Part shown: positions 38,787 to 49,100 of the stretch, in pieces
Layout of the letters: the number at the start of each line of letters is the position of its first letter
Numbering within the stretch: the stretch's first letter is position 1
Position numbers and translations under genes: made by a program
The notes under the pieces: generated by a model
Told to the model about the DNA's origin: nothing
Seen by the model: the letters and a program-made list of their open reading frames with translations, nothing else
Databases searched by the model: none
NCBI RefSeq assembly: GCF_000234665.1
Contig: NC_018335.1
Coordinates: 62,001-126,000 of the forward strand
Length of the DNA stretch: 64,000 bases
Direction of reading: 5' to 3'
Source of the DNA: Leishmania mexicana MHOM/GT/2001/U1103
Taxonomy: Eukaryota; Euglenozoa; Kinetoplastea; Trypanosomatida; Trypanosomatidae

Positions 38787-39491
38787 CTACACCTCGAACC
38801 CCGACGACTCCATGCCGTTGATCATGACAGAGAAGTTCAGCTTCACATAGCCGTCGAGTGGCCGTGCGTGCAGCATCACCTGATCGTCGCCAGTGCACAA
38901 GAAAGAAAGGTCGCGCAGCACCGGCTTCTCGCGGGTGAGAAAGCTAATCAGCTGCTGCTTCGAGGTGGTGCTCTCCAGCTGCATCATGGGCACCTTCCTT
39001 TGGTGGTAGCCACTCTTCATGGGAATAAAGCATCGACCGTAGCCAATGATCGACTCCCCGCTGCCGAGGAGTTGAGTGTCGTTGCCGTCAGCGCCCCTTC
39101 CGGAGCTCCCATTAGCGCCTTCGACGGTGTGAAGCGTAATGACTAGCTGCGGCCAGCCGAACGGGTTCGTGCTCGTCAACGCGAACTCGAAAGGTGCCGT
39201 GAAGCTAAAGTACGGGATGGGGCCCTTGGCGCAGTCGGACAGCTGCGTCACCACCTCAGCGTTATTGCTGTACGTGGGCACAACGAGATCCTCGTCGTCT
39301 GCGGCCGCGTCCTCGCCGTAGTCGCTGTTGCTCTCCAGGAAGGCCCAATCAGGGCCGAAAAAGAGCTGGGTGCGGGCAAACATGGACCCCACCTCTACGC
39401 ACTCCGCGCCCTCCAGCACGCCGTGCACCATCACCTGAAACCCCTTGCCTTGCCGCAGCGGCAACGTAGCAGGTGGTACTTTCGAATTCAT
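38787..39491 (-). CDS. B9D1: B9 domain-containing protein 1 (234 aa)
   Basis: This is a B9-domain (C2-like) protein of the MKS/B9 complex, which with B9D2, MKS1 and TMEM proteins builds the ciliary transition zone that gates entry into the flagellum. Recognisable B9D1 signatures are FFGPDWAFLE, the strongly conserved FALTSTNPFGWPQLVITLHT, IGYGRCFIPMKSGYHQRKVP, and a final strand VKLNFSVMING. The first two are separated by an acidic insert (SDYGEDAAADDEDLVVP) that is longer than in animals. Length is close to the usual ~200 residues. The open frame runs upstream to 39716, but homology starts after the ATG at 39489-39491 (MNSKVPPATLPL), and the upstream part is basic low-complexity sequence lying beyond a splice acceptor. 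Confidence 0.93.
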   Translation of the reverse strand: MNSKVPPATLPLRQGKGFQVMVHGVLEGAECVEVGSMFARTQLFFGPDWAFLESNSDYGEDAAADDEDLVVPTYSNNAEVVTQLSDCAKGPIPYFSFTAPFEFALTSTNPFGWPQLVITLHTVEGANGSSGRGADGNDTQLLGSGESIIGYGRCFIPMKSGYHQRKVPMMQLESTTSKQQLISFLTREKPVLRDLSFLCTGDDQVMLHARPLDGYVKLNFSVMINGMESSGFEV

Positions 39492-40764
39492 CGTACTTAT
39501 CGACTCACCGTGCTGGCGTGTCCTTGACCGCACAAAGAAGAGAGAAAACCCAGAAGGGCGACATGCAGGGATGAGACCGCAGCAGGAGCAAGATGTAACG
39601 GACCGCCCAGCCTCTCGCGCGGCACTTCTCTCGTGAAGATGGGGGGGGGGGGCTGTGCGAGGTCGCTTACCGCACGAGGCGCGTCGAGCAAGTGTCAGCC
39701 GCAATCGGAGTGTCAAGAAGGGAACGAAATGAGTGTTGGGGCAGGCAAGAGAAATTCAGCGGCGGTAGTGAGAGTCGCACAAGGGAAAAATGCACCGCAG
39801 GAGTAGAGAGGCGCACACCAAGACGAGGTGCGCAGAGTTAGGGCAGTCGAAACGCGATCTTGAATGACCCCGCTCCCGCATCACAACAACTCCCACTTCA
39901 CCGTGCGGACCAGCGAGGGTGGGTGCGGTACACAAATATTGCCTTCCAGAGGCGGAGCCGGTCCGCTCCCGAGAAGCACATCCTCCCATACATCCACACA
40001 TGTATGCTTGCATCATGTAACCAAAGATGTACAAGACAAGTGACAGACAGCACAAGAGAAATTTGCATCTAGTTGAAGGGAGGAGTAGTGAACAAGAAGA
40101 GACGGCACACCCACGTCGAGTCCGTCGCACGCACACACACGCATGCACGCACGAGCAGGAGAGGAGAGAAAAAAATGTGTGAGAGAAAGTCGAGCAGAGG
40201 AAAGGAGCGAAAGGGTAAAGAGCCCGGAAGCGGGTTCGTCCGGTGTGCATACACACACACATCTTTCCCCCTCCACCGAGCATTCCTTTCCCCCTCCACC
40301 CCCTCCCCTTCGTCTTTGCTCTTGTGCTCGAGTGTGTGCCATCTACAAGGCAGTAGGCGTCTATCTGTGTGTTACGTATAGAGATGTCTGTGGGAACGGG
40401 GGCGCGGGGGCTTTGTGTACACTCTGAGGCCCACGTCGTGGCGCCTCCTTTCCGTGGACCCCACACGGATGGACGAGGATGTGGTGGTCAGGAAGAGATC
40501 TCGTCACCGCACAGACAGAGAGAAACAGACGGGTAGGACACCTACCCACAAAACAACAAAAGAATATGAGAGAAAAGAGATCGAGCACCCGCATCACCCA
40601 CCACGCACAAACGGCAACGACAAGAATAACCAAAGTGACCCGGCACCGACAGACACCCCTCCTCCCCTCTACAACCCCGCGGCACCGGCAGTTCTACAAG
40701 TAGAGAGGCAGGTCAGCAGGAGAGAGCGCGCGGGGGAAGGTGCGCCACTCGAGTCCGAGGTGCT
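39492..40764 (-). other. Intergenic spacer: 3' UTR of the tail-anchored protein gene and B9D1 leader
   Basis: About 1.27 kb. It holds a G12 run at 39641-39652 (C12 in the mRNA sense), CA repeats at 40130-40142 and 40250-40260, and a C-rich block at 40266-40310. The minus-strand frames (39756-40466 and 40361-40633) are hydrophobic, low complexity and unsupported. Confidence 0.5.
39523..39548 (-). promoter_or_regulatory. Candidate spliced-leader acceptor for B9D1
   Basis: On the minus strand GTTTTCTCTCTTCTTTGTGC is followed by the first AG at 39523-39524 and further AGs at 39513 and beyond. Any of these places the homology-based ATG (39491) as the first ATG of the mature mRNA. Confidence 0.45.
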
Positions 40765-41796
40765 CTATAAGCGCAGATAGAGCTGCAACGTATCCCAGTA
40801 GTAAGCGGCAAGAGAAACCACCACCGCAGCCGGGAGAATGCAATGGTAGAAGCAGCGAATCCACAGCCGTCGCCAGGTCGTGGCCCGCCGCACCGGTCCG
40901 CTGTACGCCTGCAACACGGCCTCGGCAAACCCGGCGTCGTTCTCCAAGCTGTCTCTTCCCTCCGCAAGGGCGAAGGAAGTAGCCGCAGCTGCGTGGCCGC
41001 CCTTGCCGCTGCTCCTTGCGGAGCTGCCGGCGGAGCGGAGGAGGTCTCCGTAGTAGACACCGCTGGCCCTACCTGTGAAGTGGTCCCCATCGGTGCTCTC
41101 CTCGACCGGCAGCACAAAGGTACGCACATCGTCCGCGTCCGCAACGTCTGTCACGCTGCTCACGCTCAGCACCGCCCCGCCGGGGATAGGAGAGGAGCTG
41201 CCAAGGTGCAGCGAGCCTCGCCATGCGTCGGCGGCGCTGCTAGGACAAGGGGAGGGAGAGGGGTGGCTGAGCTCCGCGCCTTCGTCGACGTCGGCGACGC
41301 TGCGGAGTGAGAAGCGATCGCGCGAGCGGCGGATGAGGCGGTGTGCCACCGGCCGCGCAAAGGTGATGCGCTTGTCGTGACGCCCCTCCACGCCGCCGCC
41401 GGGCTCCTGCCGCGCATCACGCAGGGCGCTCTGCATCTTCTCAAAGGCGCCAAAGAGATCGCGGAACGTCTCCTCGCTGAGGCGGCTGCCGTGCTGAGCG
41501 AAAAAGTCCTCCATGAGGTCGGTGCGGTGCTCCGCCATACGCACCCACCGCGGCAGAAACGCGTCCTCGTAGTCCTCGGCGGAGAGCTGACCGCAGCGGT
41601 ACTCGATGCGCTTGCAGATAAACCCCTGCACAAATCTATTCATCGCCTCCACCGCCTCCCTGCTAAAGCTGGGTAACAGCGGCGGCCACGCCTCCAACGA
41701 CGTGCACAAAAGACCCACATCCACTTGCGAGAGAGGAATGCAGGGTGACTTGCTCAGCCTCCCCTGAGCATTGACATCGCGAGTGCAGAGGCGCAT
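40765..41796 (-). CDS. Predicted tail-anchored protein (343 aa)
   Basis: I do not recognise the family. The N-terminal half is helical, with a compact region (about residues 50-135: FVQGFICKRIEYRCGQLSAE, PRWVRMAEHRTDLMEDFF, SEETFRDLFGAFEKMQ) that looks like a folded helical bundle. A basic and then Ser/Asp-rich linker follows. The last ~30 residues (RRLWIRCFYHCILPAAVVVS then LAAYYWDTLQLYLRL) form one hydrophobic helix preceded by arginines, with only a few residues after it. That is the design of a tail-anchored protein of the ER, mitochondrial or Golgi membrane, facing the cytosol. The frame extends to 41868 only from a GTG; the first ATG is at 41794-41796. Confidence 0.7.
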   Translation of the reverse strand: MRLCTRDVNAQGRLSKSPCIPLSQVDVGLLCTSLEAWPPLLPSFSREAVEAMNRFVQGFICKRIEYRCGQLSAEDYEDAFLPRWVRMAEHRTDLMEDFFAQHGSRLSEETFRDLFGAFEKMQSALRDARQEPGGGVEGRHDKRITFARPVAHRLIRRSRDRFSLRSVADVDEGAELSHPSPSPCPSSAADAWRGSLHLGSSSPIPGGAVLSVSSVTDVADADDVRTFVLPVEESTDGDHFTGRASGVYYGDLLRSAGSSARSSGKGGHAAAATSFALAEGRDSLENDAGFAEAVLQAYSGPVRRATTWRRLWIRCFYHCILPAAVVVSLAAYYWDTLQLYLRL

Positions 41797-42829
41797 GGGA
41801 ACACGAACCGGCAGAAGGGCCGAGGCAGCAGCGAGCGAGCTGATGGGATACTCTTGTGTCGCCAGCACGCAGGCAAAGACGTGCAGTCACAACCCATACA
41901 CCGCACACCAGCAAAAGTGGTGCTCTATGATGCACGGCGGGAAGAGGGAGAGGCGGAACAGTCCCGTTTGACGTGCGGTGCGCGGCAAGCACGGCCGACA
42001 AAAGGAAAGGATGTGAAAAAGAATGCGCAGTGGGCGGTGTGGTGCTGCTCGCTGCGTGTTTTCTCGTCGATTCGGCAACTTCAGAGAGAGGCAAAGCGAG
42101 AAAAGGGTGACATAAAACAACGAAGAGAAGCTCGTCTGAGGATGGGCAAACGGCTGAGCGAGGATTCACTTCCGAGTGCACATACTGCCTGCATCTGCCC
42201 GCCGCAGGCCTGTACCCAGCCAAAGCGACGAGGAGAGCAGCTGCATTGCCTGACGTGCACTGTGTGCGTGGACTTTGCGCAGGCGCTGCACGAATACTTT
42301 ATGCCGATAACTTTTCGGCACTTCCTCATCTGTCGCCATCGTCATCATCCAATGTGATTATTTCGGTGCTGGACCATTTTCGCGCTTGCCTTTAGCTACC
42401 GTTCCGTACACACCACTAGAGAGTCCTCATCGCTTCCTCCACTGCGCGGTAGCTAAAGGGCGAGGGCTGGAGGGGAAGGCTGAGCCAGGCATTTCTCACG
42501 CACAAGCAGGCGAAGACACAGGTACGCACACCTGCAGCGTCCAGAGATGTTTTTTTTTCGTTATCACTGCTATCTACATCCACCCGACAGTCGGCCGACC
42601 TGTGTTGGCGGCTGTGGCGGGAGGCCGCGGTCCAGCGCGCTTCGGAACATCAGCCATACAAAAGGAAGAACCAACAGCAAAAGAGAAGCACAAGACGTCA
42701 TGGTGTACATGGGTGCGCGAAGCACTGCCAGGGAGGAAAAGGCCACTACGACACCAAAGTGGCGAGGCAGATGAACACACAGACACGCGCAGCAAGGGAG
42801 TGGGTGTCTTTCCATAGTTCACCAAGCCA
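41797..42829 (-). other. Intergenic spacer: 3' UTR of the XRRA1-like gene and leader of the tail-anchored protein
   Basis: About 1.0 kb with no repeats beyond short homopolymers (a T8 run near 42549-42556 on the plus strand). Overlapping frames on both strands are short and have no recognisable content. Nothing else is seen. Confidence 0.45.
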
Positions 42830-45115
42830 TCACCCCGTGGTCTCCTTCACGCGCAATGACTCGTAAGGCAGAGAAGGTAAGGGTTTGCGTAGCATTGCCC
42901 GCAGCTCCGAGATGGCTGCGTGCACGTTCGCCGTGGCAGGAGACACCACCGATCGGGGAAGACGAGTGCATGGGAACGGCTCCTCAACGGTGCCAGCCGG
43001 CGCAGATGCCACTCTGTCTGCCAACTGGGGCTGCGTCTCTGAATGCGGCGCGGCCGCAGTCGCCTTCCGGTCTCTGGGCACGTTCCTTTGCGACGCCGCT
43101 GCTGCCCCGCCAACAACGCCGTCGAGGCTGGTCAAGAAGAAGCCCTTGCCATCCTGCACGCTCTCCGCCTCCTCCGCCGCCTCTTCGTCGCTCATCTGGT
43201 GCGGTGAGGCCGCACCCTCCGTGCGGAGCGGGGTGGGAGCGCGAGGCAGCATGGGTAGACGCAGCGGTTGGGGTGGGGGTCCCCACTGCGCCACCGTTCT
43301 TCGCGCTGCAGCCGACCGCCGAACGCCGCCGCCGCCTCGTGACCTCGAACGACATCGGTCATGGGCACGATAGACGTCCATGAACTCGGTGTAGGGTGGC
43401 AGCGTCACAAGCGGCACCGTATCGTGCGCGCTCGGCTCAGTCTCTCGAAACGCCGAGGAGTAGAAGTAGCGCGTCGGCTGCTTCGGCAGGGGTGGTGGCG
43501 TGGTTCTCGGCGTTTGAACGTGGATTCGGTAGCAGTAGAAATACTCCTCCACCGTCGGCAACGGTGGCGAGACGCCTTCTCGACGATGTGTATCCTCACT
43601 CATTGGGCAATCTGGTTCCAGCGTTTCCAGTATGTTCGACACCGCAGCCAACGGCGCGGAGGGAATTGTTTTGTGCGACGAGGAGGCACCGATCGACGCT
43701 GCACCCGCCACCTCCGTCTCGGACATGTCCGCCTCGCCCACCGGCTTGGGGATGTAGCGCGCCCAGCTCTGACGGTGCCACGTGTCCATCATCTCCGGCA
43801 GTGTGCCCGGGTCAACGCTGTTCGTCTGGGGTAGGGGAAGCGCCGCGTAGTACGCCTCCACAACGGCCTCATCTAGTGCACGCTGCAGCTCAGCCTTCTG
43901 ATTCGGTCGGCGGTCCACCAGCGGGTTCTCGCCAACATCGACGCGGCGCAGTGTCTGGTGCAGTGCAGCCAAGGGTCGGAGGGCCTCGACGTGTCGGAAA
44001 CGATTCCCTGTCAGGCTCATCACCTGCAAAGACGGGAAGGGGGCATGCCGCGGGCCGCTGTCGCCGTCACACACACCGGTATCCAACGGGGGCACAGAGG
44101 AAAGTCGATTTCGCGAAAGGTTCACCTCAACGAGTGCCGGCATCGTGCCCAGTGCGTAGAACACATCCGGTGAGGAGAGCTCGTTCGACTCCAGCGCGAA
44201 GTGTGTAAGGCATGCCAGGCCGGACAAGTTTCTTGGCAACGTGCGCAGGCCATTATGGCTGAGGTCTAGCTGCTGCAAGGCGCCGAACGCCTTCAAGTGG
44301 ACTAGGTGATCTGCGGGTATGTGGTTGTAGGCGAGGTCGAGCGCCACAATGGTGGCACGCGAGGAACTGCTCGACTGCGACACCTCTGCCAGTGAAAAGA
44401 TGTTGTTGCACACGAGGTGGACCACCTCTAATCCAGGAAGTGGAAGCACATGGCCCAGGCGCAAAAGGTTGTCGCTCAAGTCCACTGTCGTGAGGTGCGT
44501 GAAGTACTGCAAGTCCTCTGCAATGCTACTCGACAGCTGCGATGACTGCAGCACCACATGGGTCACCTCCTCCGGGTCTTCGGCTTCGCACGCACTCAGC
44601 AGAAGAAAACCGTCCAACACGACCCCATCCTGGTTGCCCACCACCCGCGCTTTCTGCTGCGCCTCTTCGCTCTCGATGCGCTGGAGGGTGCGGCGAAGGC
44701 GGCGCCGCTCCTCACGTGTGGCAGTGTTAGGCGGCTGAGGAAGTCGGAAGTAGCTGCGCATGTTTCGCTCCAGGGCACTGGCGTTCTTCAGGATGCGGAA
44801 GCCATGCGGGTGCACGAGGAGGTGCGGCGGCAGCAGCGAGCTGCCGAAAGTGGACGCCATGTCGTCATCGCTGCCTAGCACCGCGAGAGGCGGGCACACA
44901 GTTGCCCAGGCATTGGACGTCAAAGTCGCCCCTGCAACAGACTTGACCGGCACTGCAACGCGCTCCTTACCACCCCGTGGCCCAGGCTTATGTGTTGACC
45001 CGCCGTCGACCGCCTCTGCATCTTGTTCGGCCAAAGCAAACGGCGGAGCGCTTTGAAGTACATCGGGATGCTTTGGAAGCTCCCTGCGCGCTCCAGCCTG
45101 CATCGCACGGTCCAT
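42830..45115 (-). CDS. Leucine-rich repeat protein, XRRA1-like (761 aa)
   Basis: About eight leucine-rich repeats span residues ~195-420: LTTVDLSDNLLRLGHVLPLP, LEVVHLVCNNI, IVALDLAYNHIPADHL, LQQLDLSHNGLRTLPRNLSG, LVEVNLSRNRLSSVPPLD and LQVMSLTGNRF. Just before them is a segment (VLDGFLLLSACEAEDPEEVT) whose position resembles the DGxLLLK-x(n)-DP entry of X-ray radiation resistance-associated protein 1 (XRRA1). Later segments such as PPYTEFMDVYRAHDR, and the size, also fit that family, but this is from memory of its general plan and not an alignment. The C-terminal third is Pro/Ser/Ala-rich. XRRA1 relatives are found mainly in ciliated organisms. The ATG is at 45113-45115, about 107 nt after a splice acceptor. 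Confidence 0.8.
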   Translation of the reverse strand: MDRAMQAGARRELPKHPDVLQSAPPFALAEQDAEAVDGGSTHKPGPRGGKERVAVPVKSVAGATLTSNAWATVCPPLAVLGSDDDMASTFGSSLLPPHLLVHPHGFRILKNASALERNMRSYFRLPQPPNTATREERRRLRRTLQRIESEEAQQKARVVGNQDGVVLDGFLLLSACEAEDPEEVTHVVLQSSQLSSSIAEDLQYFTHLTTVDLSDNLLRLGHVLPLPGLEVVHLVCNNIFSLAEVSQSSSSSRATIVALDLAYNHIPADHLVHLKAFGALQQLDLSHNGLRTLPRNLSGLACLTHFALESNELSSPDVFYALGTMPALVEVNLSRNRLSSVPPLDTGVCDGDSGPRHAPFPSLQVMSLTGNRFRHVEALRPLAALHQTLRRVDVGENPLVDRRPNQKAELQRALDEAVVEAYYAALPLPQTNSVDPGTLPEMMDTWHRQSWARYIPKPVGEADMSETEVAGAASIGASSSHKTIPSAPLAAVSNILETLEPDCPMSEDTHRREGVSPPLPTVEEYFYCYRIHVQTPRTTPPPLPKQPTRYFYSSAFRETEPSAHDTVPLVTLPPYTEFMDVYRAHDRCRSRSRGGGGVRRSAAARRTVAQWGPPPQPLRLPMLPRAPTPLRTEGAASPHQMSDEEAAEEAESVQDGKGFFLTSLDGVVGGAAAASQRNVPRDRKATAAAPHSETQPQLADRVASAPAGTVEEPFPCTRLPRSVVSPATANVHAAISELRAMLRKPLPSLPYESLRVKETTG

Positions 45116-46145
45116 GGTCGCTGCGCGCTGCCGGGGTGGGAAGAGCGGTCAGCTATGCCGCGCCAGAGGTGTGCCCGCCGCACAGCGGCCACCGAGAGGA
45201 GCAGAGACACGTGTCGTTTTGCTGGTTTCGACAAGACGAAAAACAAAATGGGGAAAACCGCTGCGGCTATGACGGCTCACAGGCGCTGCGTGGCCATGAG
45301 AGCAACGCGCGTAGAGAGGGAGGGAGTATGATGAGGATGGAAACGAAAAGGGGGTGAGTGAGGAAAGATGGGGTTGCAGGCACTGGACTGAGCGCGCCTC
45401 CTCCCCGCAAGGGCCCGTGGTATTAATGGTCTGTTTGCGGTTCAGAGGCAATGGAAAAGGGATACAGGTTCAAACGTGAGAAGGGTCAGAGGAGCCTGCT
45501 CCACCGCTGCGCTGGTCGCCAAGTCATCCACCGCAGACGGCATCACGCATCATCTCTCCTCGCCTCTTGCTTTTCCTCTTGTTGCTACACGCGGTAGTAT
45601 GTAGAAACACGCGGAAGCTTTCCGCCTCCTGGTCAGTGTGTCGTGTCCCACCCATGCGAGTCGTTGAGACCTTAGATGGGCTTTTTTATGCTTCACGGTT
45701 GCTGTTATACATCCAAGCGAGAAAGACGGAGAGCAAAGAGAGCTGCGCTCCGACAACGCGGAAGGCGTCTGTGGCCTCTGCCATCGTCAAAGCCGGGGCA
45801 ACGTGAGGATGAGGCTGGCTGAGGTGGAGGCGGCGATGGTGGCGGGAGCAACGGACAGAGGAAAACTAAAAGAAGGGACTAGCCATGACAGCACGACAAC
45901 CCGCACACACGCACGCGCACCGAGAGGCGGTGGGGAGGAGAGGGGAGCAATAGCACAAATGTATATATATATAGAAAAGAAAAACGTTTCTCCTTCCTCC
46001 GCTCCCTCGGACACGCACATCTGCACGTGCACATGTGCGCGGTTGTGCACACAAGTCCACACCCACGGGTTCTTCTACAGCGGAGTGCGTGTGAACCTGC
46101 CACGCAGGAGGAGCTGGAGGGCACGCCGCCGTGCCATCGCCTAGA
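45116..46145 (-). other. Intergenic spacer: IFT140 3' UTR and leader of the XRRA1-like gene
   Basis: About 1.0 kb with a (TA) run at 45961-45973, CA/CG-rich repeats near 45898-45920, and the XRRA1-like splice acceptor at 45222. No supported gene is present. Confidence 0.5.
45222..45258 (-). promoter_or_regulatory. Candidate spliced-leader acceptor for the XRRA1-like gene
   Basis: On the minus strand GGTTTTCCCCATTTTGTTTT and TCGTCTTGTCGAAACCAG run together, with the AG at 45222-45223. The gene's ATG lies about 107 nt downstream. Confidence 0.45.
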
Positions 46146-49100
46146 CTAGACGGCTCGGTCTACTTCATCAATCACGCTGGAACGTCGTGTGTCCGTGCTT
46201 TCCTTTCGGGCTCCCTCCCACACTGCCCCAGGGGCACCGGCCGCCATCACGCCAGGCAGCACGTTAGCAAGCGACTTGCCGTTGGCCTGGCAGACCCGCT
46301 CCATGTAGTCGGTCTCAATAAAGAGCTGCGGATCGGCGCCGTGTTTCGACATGCTCTCCATCACCTTCAGCGCGTTGTTCGACTCACCGAGCTTGTCAAA
46401 GTAAAAGCGCACCATGAGAGCAAACACGTCACCGATGCGGAGGGCGTCTTGTATGAGATCATGATCTGGGCTGGAAGGGCGGCTGCGTTTGATGATATCA
46501 GAGCAGGAGGCGATGACGCTGTCCGCCTTCGCCTTCTCCGCGACAGAGCCACGGTCGGCGACCACCATGGAGTCGACCGTCTTCTGCGCCTTCACGAACG
46601 CCTTCAGTACCTCGACGCGCCGCTTCAGCTGCTCCACCTTGTCGCTGTCTATGTTCGCCTTGCCTGCTGACCCGCTTTCGGTCATCGCGATGCAGTCCTC
46701 CAGCGCACGCAGCGCCTCGGGGTAGTTTCGGTTCTCGTCGATGTGCAGCTGCGCGCACGACTCATAGAAGACGAGAAGATTCGTCCATGCCTTCGCCTTT
46801 GTGTAGAAGAGAATGATGCTCTTGTAGATGCTCGCGTCGGTGCTCCAGTTCTGCGACTGCAGAAAGTTTGCGGCCATGGTGTAGATCTCCACGTTGCGCG
46901 AGTGGTTTGCGAAGAAGATGACCTTCTCTGTCTCTCCGCCACGCATGAGCATCCGCATTGCCTTAACGCGATCGCCAGCCTGCGTATACTTTTTGCACGC
47001 CAAAGAGCAGCTGCCCTGATCTTTGGCGATGTGGGCCACCCGGCGCAGCACCGCCTGCCTCTCTTCCATGGAAAGCTTGCCCATGTCGCTCGTCATGGAC
47101 TCTGCCATCTCCTCTGTCAGAGTGACACCGCGTGTCTCGCACAGCTTCAGCGCTTCATCAAAATGTTTCGCGAAGAGGAGCATCTCCACCGCTTTCTGGT
47201 AGTCACCCTCGCTCTGGAAATGGTCCGCCATGCCGAGGAAGACCGCTGGATCGGTGGAGCCGTTGGCGAAGGTGGCGCTCACCTCGTGCAGGGTCTCATA
47301 CAGACCGCCTCGCACGCAGGCATCGAGGGCGCACTGCACGGCGCCGATGCGGCGGTACAGCTGCACGGCCTTGTCGTACGCCTGCTGCTTCTCTAGCGCC
47401 ATCGCCGTCTCGAGCATCAGGCGCTCGTCAGTGCTCTTTATCGCCAGGTTCACTACGGTACCGTACTGCTCCGTCTTCCACGCGACGCGAACACCACTGC
47501 GGTATGCGCCGGCAGCCTGGTAATACTGCAGCGCCAGCTGAGCGTTGCCCTGTCGCTCGTACAGCTGCCCTACAAAGTACGCGGCACCCACTGGATCGGG
47601 CTCTCCTTGGTCGTCGTCTCCGCAGTGCATCGGCGCTGCCGCGGCAAAGGCTTGCTGCTGCTGGAAGCGCGTCTTCGCCTTTTCCATCTCCTTATTCACG
47701 AGTTGCACTGCACTGTCCAGCTTTGGCGGCGTCAGTGAGCATAAAATTCGAACAATGTTGTACACATCCTCGCCAGCGTGATAGAAGCGCAGCGCCTCCT
47801 GCACATTGCGGCGCCGCTCGCTGTGCTGCGCCCACCACAGCAGTAGCTCACGATTTTGTGGAAAGGTGGCAGCAAAGGCGGACTGTCGCTCATCGCGCCC
47901 TGGCTGGGCCGTCGGCGCGCTGGCGCCGGCCGACGGCGATGGCGACTGGCTCTGCGTCACCATCAGCTGCCGGAGCTCGTGCATACGGTTTGTCTGGAAG
48001 AAGATGCGTGGGACATCGGTGCCAGCGCACTTGGCGTTGTAGTACCACATGATGGCGGCATCCATGTTCTGAAGGCTCTCCATGAACTGCGCGTACTTGT
48101 ACGCGACCGGCCGAATGCGGGCGCGGTCAAACCGCTCGGAGTGACGCTGGGCGTGCTCAAACTTGCCGCACGCCATGTACACATCGGTCAGCAGGTCATA
48201 CCGCTTCGACTTGCGTAGTAGCTCCTCTGCCTCCTCAGTCATGCCCAGGCCGAGCGCCAGCGTCGCCAGTTGCACGCCTTTGTCGTCTGGGTACTCCTCT
48301 CTGGCCTCTCGCAAGGCACGTGCGGCCACGCAGTCCTCCATCGTAGCCAAGCACACCGCCGCCACGTCGAGGCGCCCGCTCGTCACGCACAGGCGAGCCA
48401 GCCCTTGCCACGCCGCCGGGTTCTTGATGCTCTTGACGCACCGGTACGCCTCATCCATGTTGCCGATGGTCGCGTAGTAGCTAAACTTCATCAACGCTTC
48501 CCGCACAGCCACGTCCTTATCCGACTTTAGGCCCTCAAAGTCGCGCAACCGCTTCTGCTCAATCACGTAGTCCTCCGCGTTGCTCGGATTGCCGTTGATC
48601 TTCACAGAGGCGAGCAGGAAGTCGGGGATGGTGAGGCCTACCAGACAAATTTGATAGCGTCGCATCGACGCAACGTTCTGCACGACCAGCCCGTCGTGCG
48701 TTGCGAACAACGTGACGATGTTGTGCGCGCGCTGGGCAACGTAGTTTGTGGCGCCAACGGACCCGCGGCGCGCGTCCTCCAGCTCAGCCTTTTTCTCTGC
48801 GTAGTTCTCCATGTTCTGCAACGCCTCGGGGAAATTCTCCTGGCCAGCTGGGCGATCGGCGCTCCCGTTCTTGTCGTTGATGCCGTCCGTACCGGCCTTT
48901 GGCGTCGCCACCTCTTCTGATGCCGCCTTCTTGTCATCCATGTGGATCTGGTATGTCTCACAGGCAAGCAGGATGTACTCGAACTCGCCGATGGTGCTCG
49001 TGTTCGGCTCTGGTGTGTTCCAGTAGACGGAGTTCGGCATCTCATTGCGGCTGCCGAAGTCAAAGGACGACATTTTGTCTGTGTCGGAGTCGTACACCCA

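Noticed and set aside
39492..39716. N-terminal extension of B9D1 (75 extra codons)
   Set aside because: It is basic low-complexity sequence lying upstream of the probable splice acceptor, and B9 homology begins only after the internal ATG.
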